Shown in pieces: positions 28,114 to 36,585 of a DNA stretch of 64,000 bases (the stretch's first letter is position 1; each line of letters begins with the position of its first letter). The notes under the pieces were generated by a model. It made no database searches and was not told where the DNA came from. It was given only the letters and a program-made list of their open reading frames with translations. Source of the DNA: Microbacterium salitolerans (GTDB taxonomy: Bacteria > Actinomycetota > Actinomycetes > Actinomycetales > Microbacteriaceae); NCBI RefSeq assembly GCF_019720895.1, contig NZ_JAHKSH010000001.1:248001-312000 (forward strand), given 5' to 3'. Both the position numbers and the translations under genes were made by a program.

Positions 28114-28968
28114 CTATCGTTCGATCGTGTCGAGGTGCAGCATGCGCGCGAGGTTCTTGTCGAGCTCGTCGTCGCGGAAGACCTTCTTCCAGTCGTCCTT
28201 GACGATGCTCTCGCGACCGTAGTCCATCGCGATGAGGCAGGCGTCGCTGAACGGGTTGTCGCCGTTGAGGCTGTTCGCGAGGGCGACCTGCGTGTGTCCG
28301 AGGAGGATCGCACGGGCGGCGGGCTCGGGGACGCCCATGGTCTCGACGGCCTCGTGGAGGGACTCCTTGAGGAGCGCGCCGATCATGCAGGCGATCGTCT
28401 CGACGAGCGTCGGCTCGAGCTGGGCGAGCTGCTTCACCGTGACCCAGTGCACGTCGATGACGGGCGCGTAGATGTCGCGGACGACGCGCTCGACGAGCTG
28501 CTGCGTCGAAGGCTCGTCCGACTCGACGGCCGCGATGACGTCCTGCGGGGCGGCGATCCCGCCGAAGGTGTCCGCCCACTCCTCGGGCGTCTGGCGCTGC
28601 AGGAACACCGAGGGATGGCACGGGTGCGCGACCGCCTGGACGACGTCGTCGCGCGTCGTGAGGAGCCCCGCGTAGGCGGCGGCCGGATCCAGCGTGAGCA
28701 CGACCGTGCCCGGCTGCAGGCGCGGCACGATGTCGGCCGTCACGGAGGCGAGCGCGAGGTCGGGAACGGCGAGGATGACGATCTCGGCGTCGGCGATCGC
28801 GGCGGATGCGTCGACGGGCTCGTGCCCGGCCGCGCGCAGGCGCTCCTGCCCGGCCGGGGCCCCCTCGACGTGCGCGACGGCGTGATCGGTCTTCGCGAGA
28901 TTGTTCGTGATCCGCGTGCCCATCTTGCCGCCGGCGCCGAACAGGGCGATGCGGTAGGTGTCAGTCAT
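28114..28968 (-). CDS. apnO: D-apionate oxidoisomerase-like protein (ApnO family)
   Basis: A 284-residue NAD-linked enzyme with a Rossmann start IALFGAGGKMGTRITNNL (GAGGKMG at 11-17), DAEIVILAVPDLALASV, and TVVLTLDPAAAYAGLL, then a helical C-terminal domain of the 6-phosphogluconate-dehydrogenase-related type (PCHPSVFLQRQTPEEWADTFGG, TLVETIACMIGALLKESLHEAVETMGVPEPAARA). ApnO is known to oxidise and rearrange D-apionate to 3-oxo-isoapionate. The assignment rests on domain type and on co-occurrence with the OiaX-like gene, whose stop it overlaps by one base (TGATG). Other members of this fold act on beta-hydroxy acids, which is the alternative. Confidence 0.75.
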   Translation of the reverse strand: MTDTYRIALFGAGGKMGTRITNNLAKTDHAVAHVEGAPAGQERLRAAGHEPVDASAAIADAEIVILAVPDLALASVTADIVPRLQPGTVVLTLDPAAAYAGLLTTRDDVVQAVAHPCHPSVFLQRQTPEEWADTFGGIAAPQDVIAAVESDEPSTQQLVERVVRDIYAPVIDVHWVTVKQLAQLEPTLVETIACMIGALLKESLHEAVETMGVPEPAARAILLGHTQVALANSLNGDNPFSDACLIAMDYGRESIVKDDWKKVFRDDELDKNLARMLHLDTIER

Positions 28969-29762
28969 CAGGGGGTCCTCCTCAGGTGATTCAGGCTGCG
29001 TCGGGTCCATTCCCGCTCGCGGTCGATCGTGGCGCGCTCGTCGCTCTGCCACGGAAGCCAGTGCTCGACGATCTCGTTGATGCCGCGGCCGCGCGGATCC
29101 ACGGTGTCGAGCAGGTGCGCGTAGTCGTGCAGGCCGTCGCCCATCGGGGCGCCCGAATAGGTGAAGCCCACCCAGCCCGGTTCGCGCGCGAAGGCGAAGT
29201 CCTTGACGTGCACGTTCTTCACGAGCGGCGCGGCGGTCTCGACGCAGTCGCGCGGATTCTCGAGGCGGGCGACGACATTGGCCGGGTCGAGGCAGATGCC
29301 GAGGGCGTCGGATCCGACCTGCTCGACGAGCGTCACGAGGTCGCGCGTCGCGACCTGTTCGTAGGTCTCGAGGGCGAGGTCGACGCCGGCCGCCTCGTAG
29401 GACGGCACCGCCTGCGTGACCCAGTGGCGCGCGTCCGCGAGGGAGGGGGATCCGGCCGCGCCGCGGAGCATGCTGCGCACGAGGCGCGCGTCGAAGATCT
29501 CGGCGATGCGGAGGAATCGGGCGAGATGATCCGGTTCGAGGCCCTTCGTGCCGATCTCGATCTCGAGGCCGAGCTCGCGTGCGGCGCGTGCGGCGTCGTG
29601 CAGTTCGGCATCGGTCATCGACTCGAGCGGGGCGAAGTCGCAGATCTGGAACAGACCGACGTCGAGGTCGCGTGTGGTTTCGAGCGCTCCGATGAGGGAG
29701 AGCGGACGGCTCGCGCGGTCCGACATCTCCCAGAAGAAGGCGTAGGTTCCGAGCCCGATCAC
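28968..29762 (-). CDS. oiaX: 3-oxo-isoapionate decarboxylase-like TIM-barrel protein (OiaX family)
   Basis: A 264-residue xylose-isomerase-like TIM barrel: GLGTYAFFWEMSDRASRPLSL at the N terminus, FQICDFAPLESM, IEIGTKGLEPDHLARFL, VDLALETYEQVATRDLVTLVEQVGSD, GICLDPANV and VKNVHVKDFAFAREPGWVGFTYSGAPMGDG, with metal-binding Glu, Asp and His in the usual strand ends. OiaX decarboxylates 3-oxo-isoapionate to L-erythrulose in the reported D-apionate pathway. The substrate fits the downstream and upstream genes in this operon (ApnO; erythrulose kinase and isomerases). It overlaps the TIM-type isomerase by four bases. An ordinary hydroxypyruvate-isomerase-like activity is the alternative. Confidence 0.72.
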   Translation of the reverse strand: MIGLGTYAFFWEMSDRASRPLSLIGALETTRDLDVGLFQICDFAPLESMTDAELHDAARAARELGLEIEIGTKGLEPDHLARFLRIAEIFDARLVRSMLRGAAGSPSLADARHWVTQAVPSYEAAGVDLALETYEQVATRDLVTLVEQVGSDALGICLDPANVVARLENPRDCVETAAPLVKNVHVKDFAFAREPGWVGFTYSGAPMGDGLHDYAHLLDTVDPRGRGINEIVEHWLPWQSDERATIDREREWTRRSLNHLRRTP

Positions 29763-30511
29763 GACCGGGTCTCCGCGAGCGCGGCCGCCTCGTCGAGCAC
29801 GGCGGTCAGGCGGTCGGGATCATGGGCGAGACGGCCGAGGAACAGCCCGTCGGCATCGCCGTCGAGAGCGTCCAGCAGCCCTGGCCCTGCCGACCCGCCG
29901 TAGATGACGGTGTCGTCGGACCGGCGTCGTCCGAGCGCCTCGCGAAGGGCACGGCAGACGGTGCGGATGTGGGCGGGCGGGGCGGGTTCGGGGGCGCCGA
30001 TCGCCCAGACGGGCTCGTACGCCACGATGACCGTTCCCTCAGCGTCGCCCAGGCTCCGAGCGAGCTGTGCGAGCGTTTCGCGGGCAGCATCCGCCGGATC
30101 CATCCGCTCGGTCTCGCCGACGCACAGCACCGGCGTGAGTCCGTTCCGCAGGGCGGCCGCGACCTTCTCGGCGACGACATCGTCGGTCTCGCCGAACATC
30201 GCCCGCCGCTCGGCGTGGCCGATCTCGGCCAGCGAGGCGCCGATCTCTGCGAGCTCGGATGGGCTCACCTCGCCCGTGAACGCCCCCGCGTCATGGGTGG
30301 CGACGTCCTGCGCCCCGACGAGGATCGGCGTCTCGGCGAACGCCGCGATCGCGGCGGGGATCTGCAGGAAAGTGGGGATCACGAAGAACCGCACGGCGCC
30401 GGACGCCACCGCCTCGTGGGCGCGCACGCGCTCCGCGACGACGTCGAACCACGCGGTCGCCTCGGCGTGCCCGAAGTACATCTTCAGGCTGACCCCCACG
30501 GTGACGGGCAT
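29759..30511 (-). CDS. lerI: Triosephosphate-isomerase-like protein, probable L-erythrulose-1-phosphate isomerase (LerI)
   Basis: A 250-residue TIM-family enzyme with the catalytic triad in place: K10 (SLKMYF), H99 (EIGHAERR) and E166 (VAYEPVWAIG), plus phosphate loop YGGSAGPG. The canonical GNWKMN of glycolytic TIM is replaced by GVSLKMYF, losing the usual Asn before the Lys. That departure is expected of paralogues working on a four-carbon phosphate. LerI of the tetritol pathway interconverts L-erythrulose-1-P and D-erythrulose-4-P. Start and stop each overlap neighbours (TGATG and ATGA), so it is tightly coupled within the operon. Confidence 0.82.
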   Translation of the reverse strand: MPVTVGVSLKMYFGHAEATAWFDVVAERVRAHEAVASGAVRFFVIPTFLQIPAAIAAFAETPILVGAQDVATHDAGAFTGEVSPSELAEIGASLAEIGHAERRAMFGETDDVVAEKVAAALRNGLTPVLCVGETERMDPADAARETLAQLARSLGDAEGTVIVAYEPVWAIGAPEPAPPAHIRTVCRALREALGRRRSDDTVIYGGSAGPGLLDALDGDADGLFLGRLAHDPDRLTAVLDEAAALAETRS

Positions 30512-30981
30512 CAGCAGGATCCCGTGGCCTCGTACTCGCCGATGACCGCGACCTTCGCGGCAGACGCCGACGCGGGGTCGAACCGGTAGGTCACCCACTC
30601 GCGGACGAGGCGACGCGCGAGCTCGATGCCGATCACGCGCTGTCCCATCGTGAGCACCTGGGCGTCGTTCGAGAGCACGCCCCGCTCGACCGAGAAGCTG
30701 TCGTGGGCTGTGACGGCGCGGATCCCGGCGACCTTGTTCGCGGAGATGGCGACGCCGAGCCCGGTTCCGCACACGAGCAGCGCCCGATCCGCTTCGCCGC
30801 GCGCCACCCGCTCGGCGGCCTCGATCGCGATGGTCGGGTACGGCGTGTGCCCGTCGGCGCCGACGCCCACGTCCGTGACGTCGGCGACGCCGTCGTTCGC
30901 CTCGAGATCCTGCTTGAGGATCTCCTTGTAGTCGAAGCCGGCGTCATCGGATCCGATGACGATGCGCAGAGCGTCGGTCAT
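30511..30981 (-). CDS. derI: RpiB-family isomerase, probable D-erythrulose-4-phosphate isomerase (DerI)
   Basis: A 156-residue sugar-phosphate isomerase of the RpiB/LacAB fold. The active-site cysteine C71 is in [20 protein letters not shown], with [38 protein letters not shown] and the C-terminal [11 protein letters not shown]. The N-terminal motif reads [10 protein letters not shown] where ribose enzymes have SDHAG, so one conserved His is Asp. The DerI branch acts on D-erythrulose-4-P, giving D-erythrose-4-P for the pentose phosphate pathway. The ATG at 30981 is preceded by a good gagga ribosome site and lies 2 bases after the kinase stop. Confidence 0.82.
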   Translation of the reverse strand: MTDALRIVIGSDDAGFDYKEILKQDLEANDGVADVTDVGVGADGHTPYPTIAIEAAERVARGEADRALLVCGTGLGVAISANKVAGIRAVTAHDSFSVERGVLSNDAQVLTMGQRVIGIELARRLVREWVTYRFDPASASAAKVAVIGEYEATGSC

Positions 30982-30983
30982 GA

Positions 30984-32711
30984 TCAGTCCTCCTGGTGAG
31001 CGAACAGGTCGGCGAGGGCCTCGGCGATGAGCGCGAGGGAGTGCGCGCCGGGGTCGGGGGTGCCGAGGGCCTTCTCGTGATGCGTGCGGGCGCGCCCCAT
31101 GCGCGGGAGCATGTCGGCCGTGGCGGATGCGGCATCCGTGGCCGCCGTCGCGGACGCGCGCAGCGCCACCGGGAGGCCGTCGCCGCGTGCGACGGCGGTC
31201 GAAAGGCTGTCGGCGAGGGGGACGAGCGCGTCGACGAGCGTCTTGTCGCCCGGCTGCGCCTTGCCGTATGCCATGACGGCGGTCGACGCGGCAGCGACGC
31301 CCTCGGCGACGGCGTCGGGCGAGGGGGTTCCGGCGTCGCCGAGTCGCTCCGCGATCGCGGTGAGGATCACGCCCCACAGGGCCCCCGACGTTCCTCCGGC
31401 GCGATCGGACCAGGCGTCCGCGGAGCGGAGCAGAGTCGTCTCCGCGCCGGCGCCGGCGGCGTGCGCCTCCCGCGCCGCCTCGACGGCGGCGCGGACGCCG
31501 CGCTGCATGCCGATTCCGTGGTCGCCGTCGCCGGCGACCTGGTCGAGTCGGCCGAGTTCGTCGACGTGCGCGTCGATGGTGCGCGTCGCGCACTCGACCG
31601 CCGCCATCACGTGATCCGCCGCGGCGCGGGAGGCCGTGTCGCCCCGGGTGATCGTCTCAGCGGAGTCGAGGGCCGCGTCGTCGTCGATGTGCGGGCGTCG
31701 GGTGGGCTGCCCCCGTCGATACGCGGGGGTGTCGACGGGGTGCGCCCACAGTTCCGCGAGGTCGTCGTCGAGCCAGAGGAGGGTGAGGGACGTGCCCGCC
31801 ATGTCGAAGCTCGTGCAGAACTCGCCGACGTGCGGATCCACGATCTCGAGTCCCGCGTCCGCGAGCCGGCGCGCGATCCGCCGGTACACGACGAACATCT
31901 CCTCGTGCTTCAGAGAGCCGAGCCCGTTGAGGATCGGGACGACGCGCGCGCCGCGAGGATCCGGAACGTCGTCGGGACGCTCGTCGAGGAGCCGGTCGAC
32001 GAGCATGTCCGCGAGCCCGTCGGCCGTGGGGATGTCCTCGATCGCGAGGCCGGGCTCGCCGTGGATGCCGAGGCCGACGGCCATGCGTCCCTCGGGGACC
32101 TCGAAGAGCGGCGCGTCGGCGCCTGGCAGCGTGCAGCCCGAGAATGCGACGCCGAACGAGCGAGTGCGATCGTTCGCGCGGCGGGCGGCGGCCGCGACAT
32201 CGGCGAGCACGCGCCCGTCCTCGGCGGCGGCGGCGGCGATCCGGAAGATCGCGAGGTCTCCCGCGACGCCACGGCGCGTGGCGCGGTCTGCCGCGGGGGC
32301 GCTCGACACGTCGTCGGTGACGGCGACCGTCTCGCAGGGGATCCCTGCGGCGCGGAGCCGCTCCTGGGCCGCGTCGAAGTTGAGGACGTCGCCCGCGTAG
32401 TTGCCGTAGCTGAACAGCACTCCGGCGCCGGCCTCCGCCGCCTTCGCGACCGAGACGACCTGCTGCGTCGACGGCGAGGCGAAGAGATTGCCCATCGCGG
32501 CGCCGTGCGCGAGGCCCGTGCCGACCAGCCCGCCGAACGCGGGATAGTGGCCGGATCCGCCGCCGATGACGATGGCGACCTCTCCGTCGGGCGTCCGGGT
32601 CCTGCGTGCGACCCCGCCGGTGACGTGGCGCACGTGCTGGCCGTGGGCGGCGACGAAGCCGTCGATCATCTCGTCGGCGAAGTCCGCTGGGTCATTCCAG
32701 AGGCGGGTCAT
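30984..32711 (-). CDS. lerK: Dihydroxyacetone-kinase-family kinase, probable L-erythrulose kinase (LerK)
   Basis: A 575-residue ATP-dependent ketose kinase with fused DhaK and DhaL domains. DhaK (1 to about 335) has [18 protein letters not shown] and the substrate-linking H217 in [16 protein letters not shown]. DhaL (about 375-575) has the ADP/Mg site [38 protein letters not shown], and [18 protein letters not shown]. Dihydroxyacetone itself is possible, but the TIM- and RpiB-type isomerases next to it match the L-erythrulose branch, where a DAK-family enzyme makes L-erythrulose-1-P. It is the first gene of the nine-gene operon; the regulon operator lies 13-30 bases before its ATG, chosen at 32711. 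Confidence 0.85.
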   Translation of the reverse strand: MTRLWNDPADFADEMIDGFVAAHGQHVRHVTGGVARRTRTPDGEVAIVIGGGSGHYPAFGGLVGTGLAHGAAMGNLFASPSTQQVVSVAKAAEAGAGVLFSYGNYAGDVLNFDAAQERLRAAGIPCETVAVTDDVSSAPAADRATRRGVAGDLAIFRIAAAAAEDGRVLADVAAAARRANDRTRSFGVAFSGCTLPGADAPLFEVPEGRMAVGLGIHGEPGLAIEDIPTADGLADMLVDRLLDERPDDVPDPRGARVVPILNGLGSLKHEEMFVVYRRIARRLADAGLEIVDPHVGEFCTSFDMAGTSLTLLWLDDDLAELWAHPVDTPAYRRGQPTRRPHIDDDAALDSAETITRGDTASRAAADHVMAAVECATRTIDAHVDELGRLDQVAGDGDHGIGMQRGVRAAVEAAREAHAAGAGAETTLLRSADAWSDRAGGTSGALWGVILTAIAERLGDAGTPSPDAVAEGVAAASTAVMAYGKAQPGDKTLVDALVPLADSLSTAVARGDGLPVALRASATAATDAASATADMLPRMGRARTHHEKALGTPDPGAHSLALIAEALADLFAHQED

Positions 32712-32723
32712 GCCTCTGATTCT

Positions 32724-32741
32724 GACAAACCGGTTGACCAA
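32724..32741 (-). promoter_or_regulatory. Operator of the putative apiose regulon (lerK/gntR divergent region)
   Basis: Sequence gacaaaccggttgaccaa, identical over 18 bases to the site at 35051-35068 and sharing the reverse-complement core GGTCAACCGGTT with 17337-17354. It lies in the 68-base space between the divergent lerK and gntR genes, so it can govern both, including autoregulation of the regulator. Confidence 0.7.
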
Positions 32742-32779
32742 TTGCAAGCATGCCGAGCCGCCCGGGATACCTTGTGTGT

Positions 32780-33514
32780 ATGAACTCCGCTGTCGACGGC
32801 TCTGAGGCCATCACTGACGCGCTCGGCTCGCTCCCCAGCGGATCCCCTGTGAGCGAGGTCGCGCGACGCCTCCTCGATCTCTTCACCGGCGGATCCATCG
32901 CCCCCGGCACGCGCCTCCCTGCGGAACGCCATCTCGCATCGTCTCTCGGCGTCGGGCGGTCGGCTGTGCGCGAGGCGCTCGCCGCACTCGAGATCCTCGG
33001 CATCGTCGACGTCCGCCCGGGATCCGGCACGTACCTCCGCGGCGAGGCGAGCGCGCTTCTGCCGCAGACGCTTCGGTGGGGCCTGCTGATCGGCGAGCGC
33101 AACAGCGAGGAGCTGATCGAGCTGCGGTCCGGGCTCGAGATCTACGTCGCCCGGCTCGCCGCGACGCGGGCGACGGATGACGCGCGGGCCGAGCTCAGTC
33201 GGCAGCTGGACGCGATGCGCGGCGCGGGCGATGACCTGGCCGCCTTCGCGCGCGCCGACTTCGACTTCCACCTGGCGCTCGCGGACGCCGCGCACAACCA
33301 GACGCTGCGCGACCTTCTCCACGTGGTGCGCTCTCTCCTTCAGGTCTATGCCGACCGCGCCGTCCACTCGCAGGATGATGCCGATCGTGCGCTCGCCGAG
33401 CACGAGGCCGTCGCGCGCGCGCTGGATGCCCACGACGCCGACGGTGCGGCATCGGCGATGGCCGTCCACATGACGACGGCCGCCGAACGCCTGCGACGCC
33501 TGCTCGTCGACTGA
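32780..33514 (+). CDS. GntR-family (FadR subfamily) transcriptional regulator
   Basis: A 244-residue regulator. The winged helix-turn-helix covers about 23-85 (PGTRLPAERHLASSLGVGRSAVREALAALEILGIVDVRPGSGTYL), and the all-helical FCD effector domain follows with metal/ligand histidines in FDFHLALADAAHN, LAEHEAVARAL and MAVHM. FCD regulators commonly sense sugar acids, so D-apionate or a phosphorylated intermediate could be the inducer. The start is taken at the ATG at 32780; the frame is open back to 32750, but that would place coding sequence almost on the operator. It is divergent from lerK and convergent with the GntP gene, at the centre of the three operons that carry the shared site. Confidence 0.87.
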   Translation: MNSAVDGSEAITDALGSLPSGSPVSEVARRLLDLFTGGSIAPGTRLPAERHLASSLGVGRSAVREALAALEILGIVDVRPGSGTYLRGEASALLPQTLRWGLLIGERNSEELIELRSGLEIYVARLAATRATDDARAELSRQLDAMRGAGDDLAAFARADFDFHLALADAAHNQTLRDLLHVVRSLLQVYADRAVHSQDDADRALAEHEAVARALDAHDADGAASAMAVHMTTAAERLRRLLVD

Positions 33515-33575
33515 GCGGCGCGCCGGCGGCGTGGCGACGGGATTCGGTCGTCACGCCGCCGGCGCGTGACGCGGA

Positions 33576-34997
33576 TCAGGCGATCGCGCCGTACGCGAAC
33601 CAGGCGATCAGGATCGCCGCCATGCCGACGAAGCCCGCGACGGTGCACATCACGGTCCAGGTCTTGAGGCCGCCCGCGACGGACAGGCCGAGGAACTTGG
33701 TCATGATCCAGAAGCCCGAGTCGTTGATGTGCGACAGGGCGACGGATCCCATCGCGATCGCGAGCACGACCAGCGCGACCTGGAAGTCGCTGTAGCCGCC
33801 GGTGGCGACGGCGGACTGCACGACGCCCGCGGCGGTGAGCGTCGCGACGGTGCCGGATCCCTGCGCGACCTTGAACACGAGCGCGACGAGGAACGCGAGC
33901 AGGACGATCGGCACGCCCCACGACGTCAGGGTGCCGGAGACGGCCTCGCCGATGCCCGACTCGGTGAGGACCCGCGCGAACACGCCGCCCGCGCCTGTGA
34001 CGAACACGACGATTGCGGCGGGGGCGAGCGCGGCGTCCATGAGGTCGCTCATGTCCTGACGCCCCCAGCCGTGTCGGATGCCGAGGATGTACATCGCGAG
34101 GATCGCGGCGACGAGGAGCGCGAAGCCGGGAGCGCCGATGAACGACAGCACGTTGGCGACGGGCGATCCCTCTGCGGTGAACATGCCGCCGACCGTGCCG
34201 ACCGCGATCATGATGATCGGCAGGAGGATCAGCGCGATGACCGTGCGCGCGCGAGGCTGCGTGATCGTCCGCGTGGTGGTCGTGCGATCGCTCGCGTTGC
34301 GCGTGCTCTCGACGGCCTGGAGGTCGACGGCGCCGGCCTCCTCGTACTTCGCGGCGGCCTCCGGCTCCATCCGGAACGCCGTGGTCGCCATGATCCGCTT
34401 GTTGACGAACCAGATCACGAATCCCATCGGGACGATGAGGACCAGGCCGAGGATCGTCACGAGGCCCATCACGTCCGCGCCGAGCAGTGTCGTGGAGCCG
34501 ACGATGCCGGGGTGGGGAGGCACCGAATTGTGGATGAACACCATGAACACGGCGACGGGGGCGCCGATGGCGATGGGGCTCTTGTGCCCCGCGGCCTTCG
34601 CGAAGCTGAAGATGATCGGGACCAGGATGATGAACGCGACATCGAAGAAGATCGGCACCGCGACGAGGCCCGATGCGAGCAGCAGTGCGGGGCCCAGACG
34701 CTTCTTTCCGAGCTTCCGCGCGGCCATGTTGGCGACGATCTCGGCGCCGCCCGTCTTCTCGATGATGCCGCCGAGCATGGCTCCGAGCCCGACGAGCAGG
34801 GCTACGGTGCCGAGCGTGCTGCCCATCCCGTCGATGACGGTCGGGATCACCTCCTCGATCGGGATCTGCGCGGCGATCGCTGTCAGCACCGCGACGGTGA
34901 GCAGGGCGAGATAGGCGGGCCACTTCAGTCGCATGACGAGGAACAGCAGGACGGCAATCGACGCGATCGCGATGATCATCAGAACAGCGGGTGACAT
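33576..34997 (-). CDS. GntP-family sugar-acid permease
   Basis: A 473-residue membrane transporter with 12 or more helices. GntP hallmarks are GMGSTLGTVALLVGLGAMLGGIIEKTGGAE, PIFFDVAFIILVPIIF, FIHNSVPPHPGIVGSTTLLGADV, AAIVVFVTGAGGVFARVLTESGIG, KVAQGSGTVATLTAAGVV and ALSHINDSGFWIMTKFLGLS. The family imports gluconate and related aldonates. A site identical to the lerK operator is found about 55-70 bases upstream of its start, so it belongs to the same regulon and is a good candidate D-apionate (or other branched aldonate) importer, complementing the ABC system for the free sugar. Confidence 0.9.
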   Translation of the reverse strand: MSPAVLMIIAIASIAVLLFLVMRLKWPAYLALLTVAVLTAIAAQIPIEEVIPTVIDGMGSTLGTVALLVGLGAMLGGIIEKTGGAEIVANMAARKLGKKRLGPALLLASGLVAVPIFFDVAFIILVPIIFSFAKAAGHKSPIAIGAPVAVFMVFIHNSVPPHPGIVGSTTLLGADVMGLVTILGLVLIVPMGFVIWFVNKRIMATTAFRMEPEAAAKYEEAGAVDLQAVESTRNASDRTTTTRTITQPRARTVIALILLPIIMIAVGTVGGMFTAEGSPVANVLSFIGAPGFALLVAAILAMYILGIRHGWGRQDMSDLMDAALAPAAIVVFVTGAGGVFARVLTESGIGEAVSGTLTSWGVPIVLLAFLVALVFKVAQGSGTVATLTAAGVVQSAVATGGYSDFQVALVVLAIAMGSVALSHINDSGFWIMTKFLGLSVAGGLKTWTVMCTVAGFVGMAAILIAWFAYGAIA

Positions 34998-35050
34998 GTG
35001 CGGCGGCGCTCCTTTGCATCTGCGCGGCGCAGCGATGCGTCACGCTCACA

Positions 35051-35068
35051 GACAAACCGGTTGACCAA
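35051..35068 (-). promoter_or_regulatory. Operator of the putative apiose regulon (upstream of the GntP gene)
   Basis: Exact 18-base match (gacaaaccggttgaccaa) to the lerK/gntR site, on the promoter side of the minus-strand GntP gene. Confidence 0.7.
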
Positions 35069-35189
35069 AGTAGCACGCGCGTGTTCGTGCTCCAGACCGC
35101 GTCGGCGACGCGCGGCCCCGCACTGTGAACGTGCGGCGGGAGGGATCCGTCAGCGCGAGGCGCCGAGAGGGTGCGCTCTGTGTGGGGGT

Positions 35190-35249
35190 GGAGGTCTGCG
35201 CTCGGAAGACGCATCTCCGCCGTTCGTGTCTGCAGCTGTGCGCATCTCC
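35190..35249. repeat. 60-bp dispersed element, diverged copy C
   Basis: Begins ggaggtctgcgctcggaaga and ends gcgcatctcc exactly 50 bases after the first decamer starts, the same pitch as the copies at 42359 and 45503. The arms are less perfect than in those copies. It lies in the non-coding stretch of about 450 bases between the GntP and LacI genes, which also holds an operator and the second long hairpin; no gene was seen there. Confidence 0.6.
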
Positions 35250-35385
35250 GTCGGCGCGCGGGATCCGTCCCCTGATGTGCGGGAGGAGGGATCCGTCGCG
35301 CATTCGGGTGGGGATCGCTGGCGCGTGCCCTCCGGCGCTCGGCCCGCAGACCCTCCGGCGCTCGACCCTCAGGTCCTCAGGCCCT

Positions 35386-35450
35386 CAGACCGTGTCCCAC
35401 GACACGCCGTCATCCGCTCCGAGTGACGGCGTGTCGTGGGACACGGTCTG
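35386..35450. repeat. Dispersed long hairpin element, copy 2 (abuts lacI-type gene stop)
   Basis: Perfect 27-bp inverted arms (35386-35412 and 35424-35450) around an 11-base loop tccgctccgag. It matches the element at 17181-17241, except for a changed base pair in the stem (A-T there, G-C here, on both arms) and a few loop bases. The right arm ends exactly where the stop codon of the minus-strand LacI-type gene begins, so here it can serve as its terminator. About 50 bases of ccctcag-like units precede it, as at copy 1. Confidence 0.88.
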
Positions 35451-36473
35451 TCAGCTGGAGGCGCGCACGACGAGTGACGGCTGCATTGTCACGGTGCGGT
35501 GGGTGTGCTCGTCCGGGGCGAGGATCTCTTCGAGCAGCAGGGCGGCGGCCGTGAGGCCCATGTCGTGGCCGGGCTGGGCGACCGACGTGATGGGCACGGC
35601 CGTGTCGTGTGCGAAGTGGTTGTTGTCGTGGCCGACGACCGCGATGTCTTCGGGCACGCGGATCCCCGCCACCTGCAGCGAGTGGATCGCGCCCGCGGCG
35701 AGTGCGTCGGCGGCGGCGACGAGGCCGTTGGGGCGGTGGTGCGGGCTGCGTGCGGCGAGTTCGTCGCCGAGCGCCGTGCCCCCACGAACCGTGATGCGCT
35801 CCGTCTCCACGACCTCGAGCGAGACGCCGGGCGACTCGGCGACCGCGCGCTCGGCCCCGCGGAGTCGGCTGGCGACGGCGTGAAGCGAGAAGGGCCCGCC
35901 GGAGAACATCAGCCGCGTGCGTCCTTGCGCGATGAGGTGCTGGGCGGCGATGTAGCCGCCGTGCTCGTCGTCGGCCTGCACGCCGCAGGTGTCGTCGCCG
36001 CCGGGCCAGTTGACGAGCACGAGGGGCATGCCGCGCTCGCGCGCGGCATCTGCGGCGTCGAGCGGCGCGTCGAGGGGGGCGAGGATCACGCCGCCGAGCT
36101 GCGTTTCCTCGAAGAGCTCCAGGTGGGCCGTCTGCTTCTGGAAGTCGACGTCGCTGTTGGCGAGGACGAGCCGCTTGCCCTGCTCGTCGAGGCCCGCCTC
36201 GATGCCGCGCTCGATGTCGAGGAAGAAGGAGTTGCCGAGGTCGACCACGACGAACCCGACCGTGTCGCTGCGCCCGGCCGCGAGCATACGGGCGGCGCCG
36301 TTGCGCACGAACCCGAGCTCGGCGATGGCCTCCTCGACGCGCTCGCGCGTGGCGTCGCTGACGACGCTCGGGTTGTTCAGGACGTTCGAGACGGTCCCGA
36401 GGGAGACTCCGGCGTGGACGGCGACGTCTTTCATCGCCGGGCGTCCTCGTCCGGCGGCTGGTGTGGGTGTCAT
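35451..36473 (-). CDS. LacI-family transcriptional regulator of the rhamnoside ABC operon
   Basis: A 340-residue repressor. The helix-turn-helix is near residues 14-35 (MKDVAVHAGVSLGTVSNVLNNPSVVS), followed by hinge LGFVRNGAARMLAAGRS and a periplasmic-binding-type sensor domain (GFVVVDLGNSFFLDIERGIE, GVILAPLD, DDEHGGYIAAQHLIAQG, VPEDIAVVGHDNNHFA). The ATG at 36473 is preferred; the frame stays open to 36527 across the operator region. It is divergent from the sugar ABC operon, and two TTGAAGCG-type operators lie between them. The inducer is probably an oligosaccharide or rhamnoside. Confidence 0.9.
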   Translation of the reverse strand: MTPTPAAGRGRPAMKDVAVHAGVSLGTVSNVLNNPSVVSDATRERVEEAIAELGFVRNGAARMLAAGRSDTVGFVVVDLGNSFFLDIERGIEAGLDEQGKRLVLANSDVDFQKQTAHLELFEETQLGGVILAPLDAPLDAADAARERGMPLVLVNWPGGDDTCGVQADDEHGGYIAAQHLIAQGRTRLMFSGGPFSLHAVASRLRGAERAVAESPGVSLEVVETERITVRGGTALGDELAARSPHHRPNGLVAAADALAAGAIHSLQVAGIRVPEDIAVVGHDNNHFAHDTAVPITSVAQPGHDMGLTAAALLLEEILAPDEHTHRTVTMQPSLVVRASS

Positions 36474-36513
36474 GTCGCTTCCATTCTCGTCGCTTCTCCG
36501 GCGTCTCTTGCAA

Positions 36514-36549
36514 TTGAAGCGGTTCAAGCATACCGTTGAAGCGCTTCAA
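36514..36549. promoter_or_regulatory. Tandem LacI-type operators
   Basis: TTGAAGCGGTTCAA (36514-36527) and the perfect palindrome TTGAAGCGCTTCAA (36536-36549), centred 22 bases apart (about two helical turns) in the gap between the divergent LacI gene and the ABC binding-protein gene. The central CG is typical of LacI-family sites. Confidence 0.85.
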
Positions 36550-36585
36550 GCCCGTGCGGACTGGACCGCGAATCGAGGAGGATTC

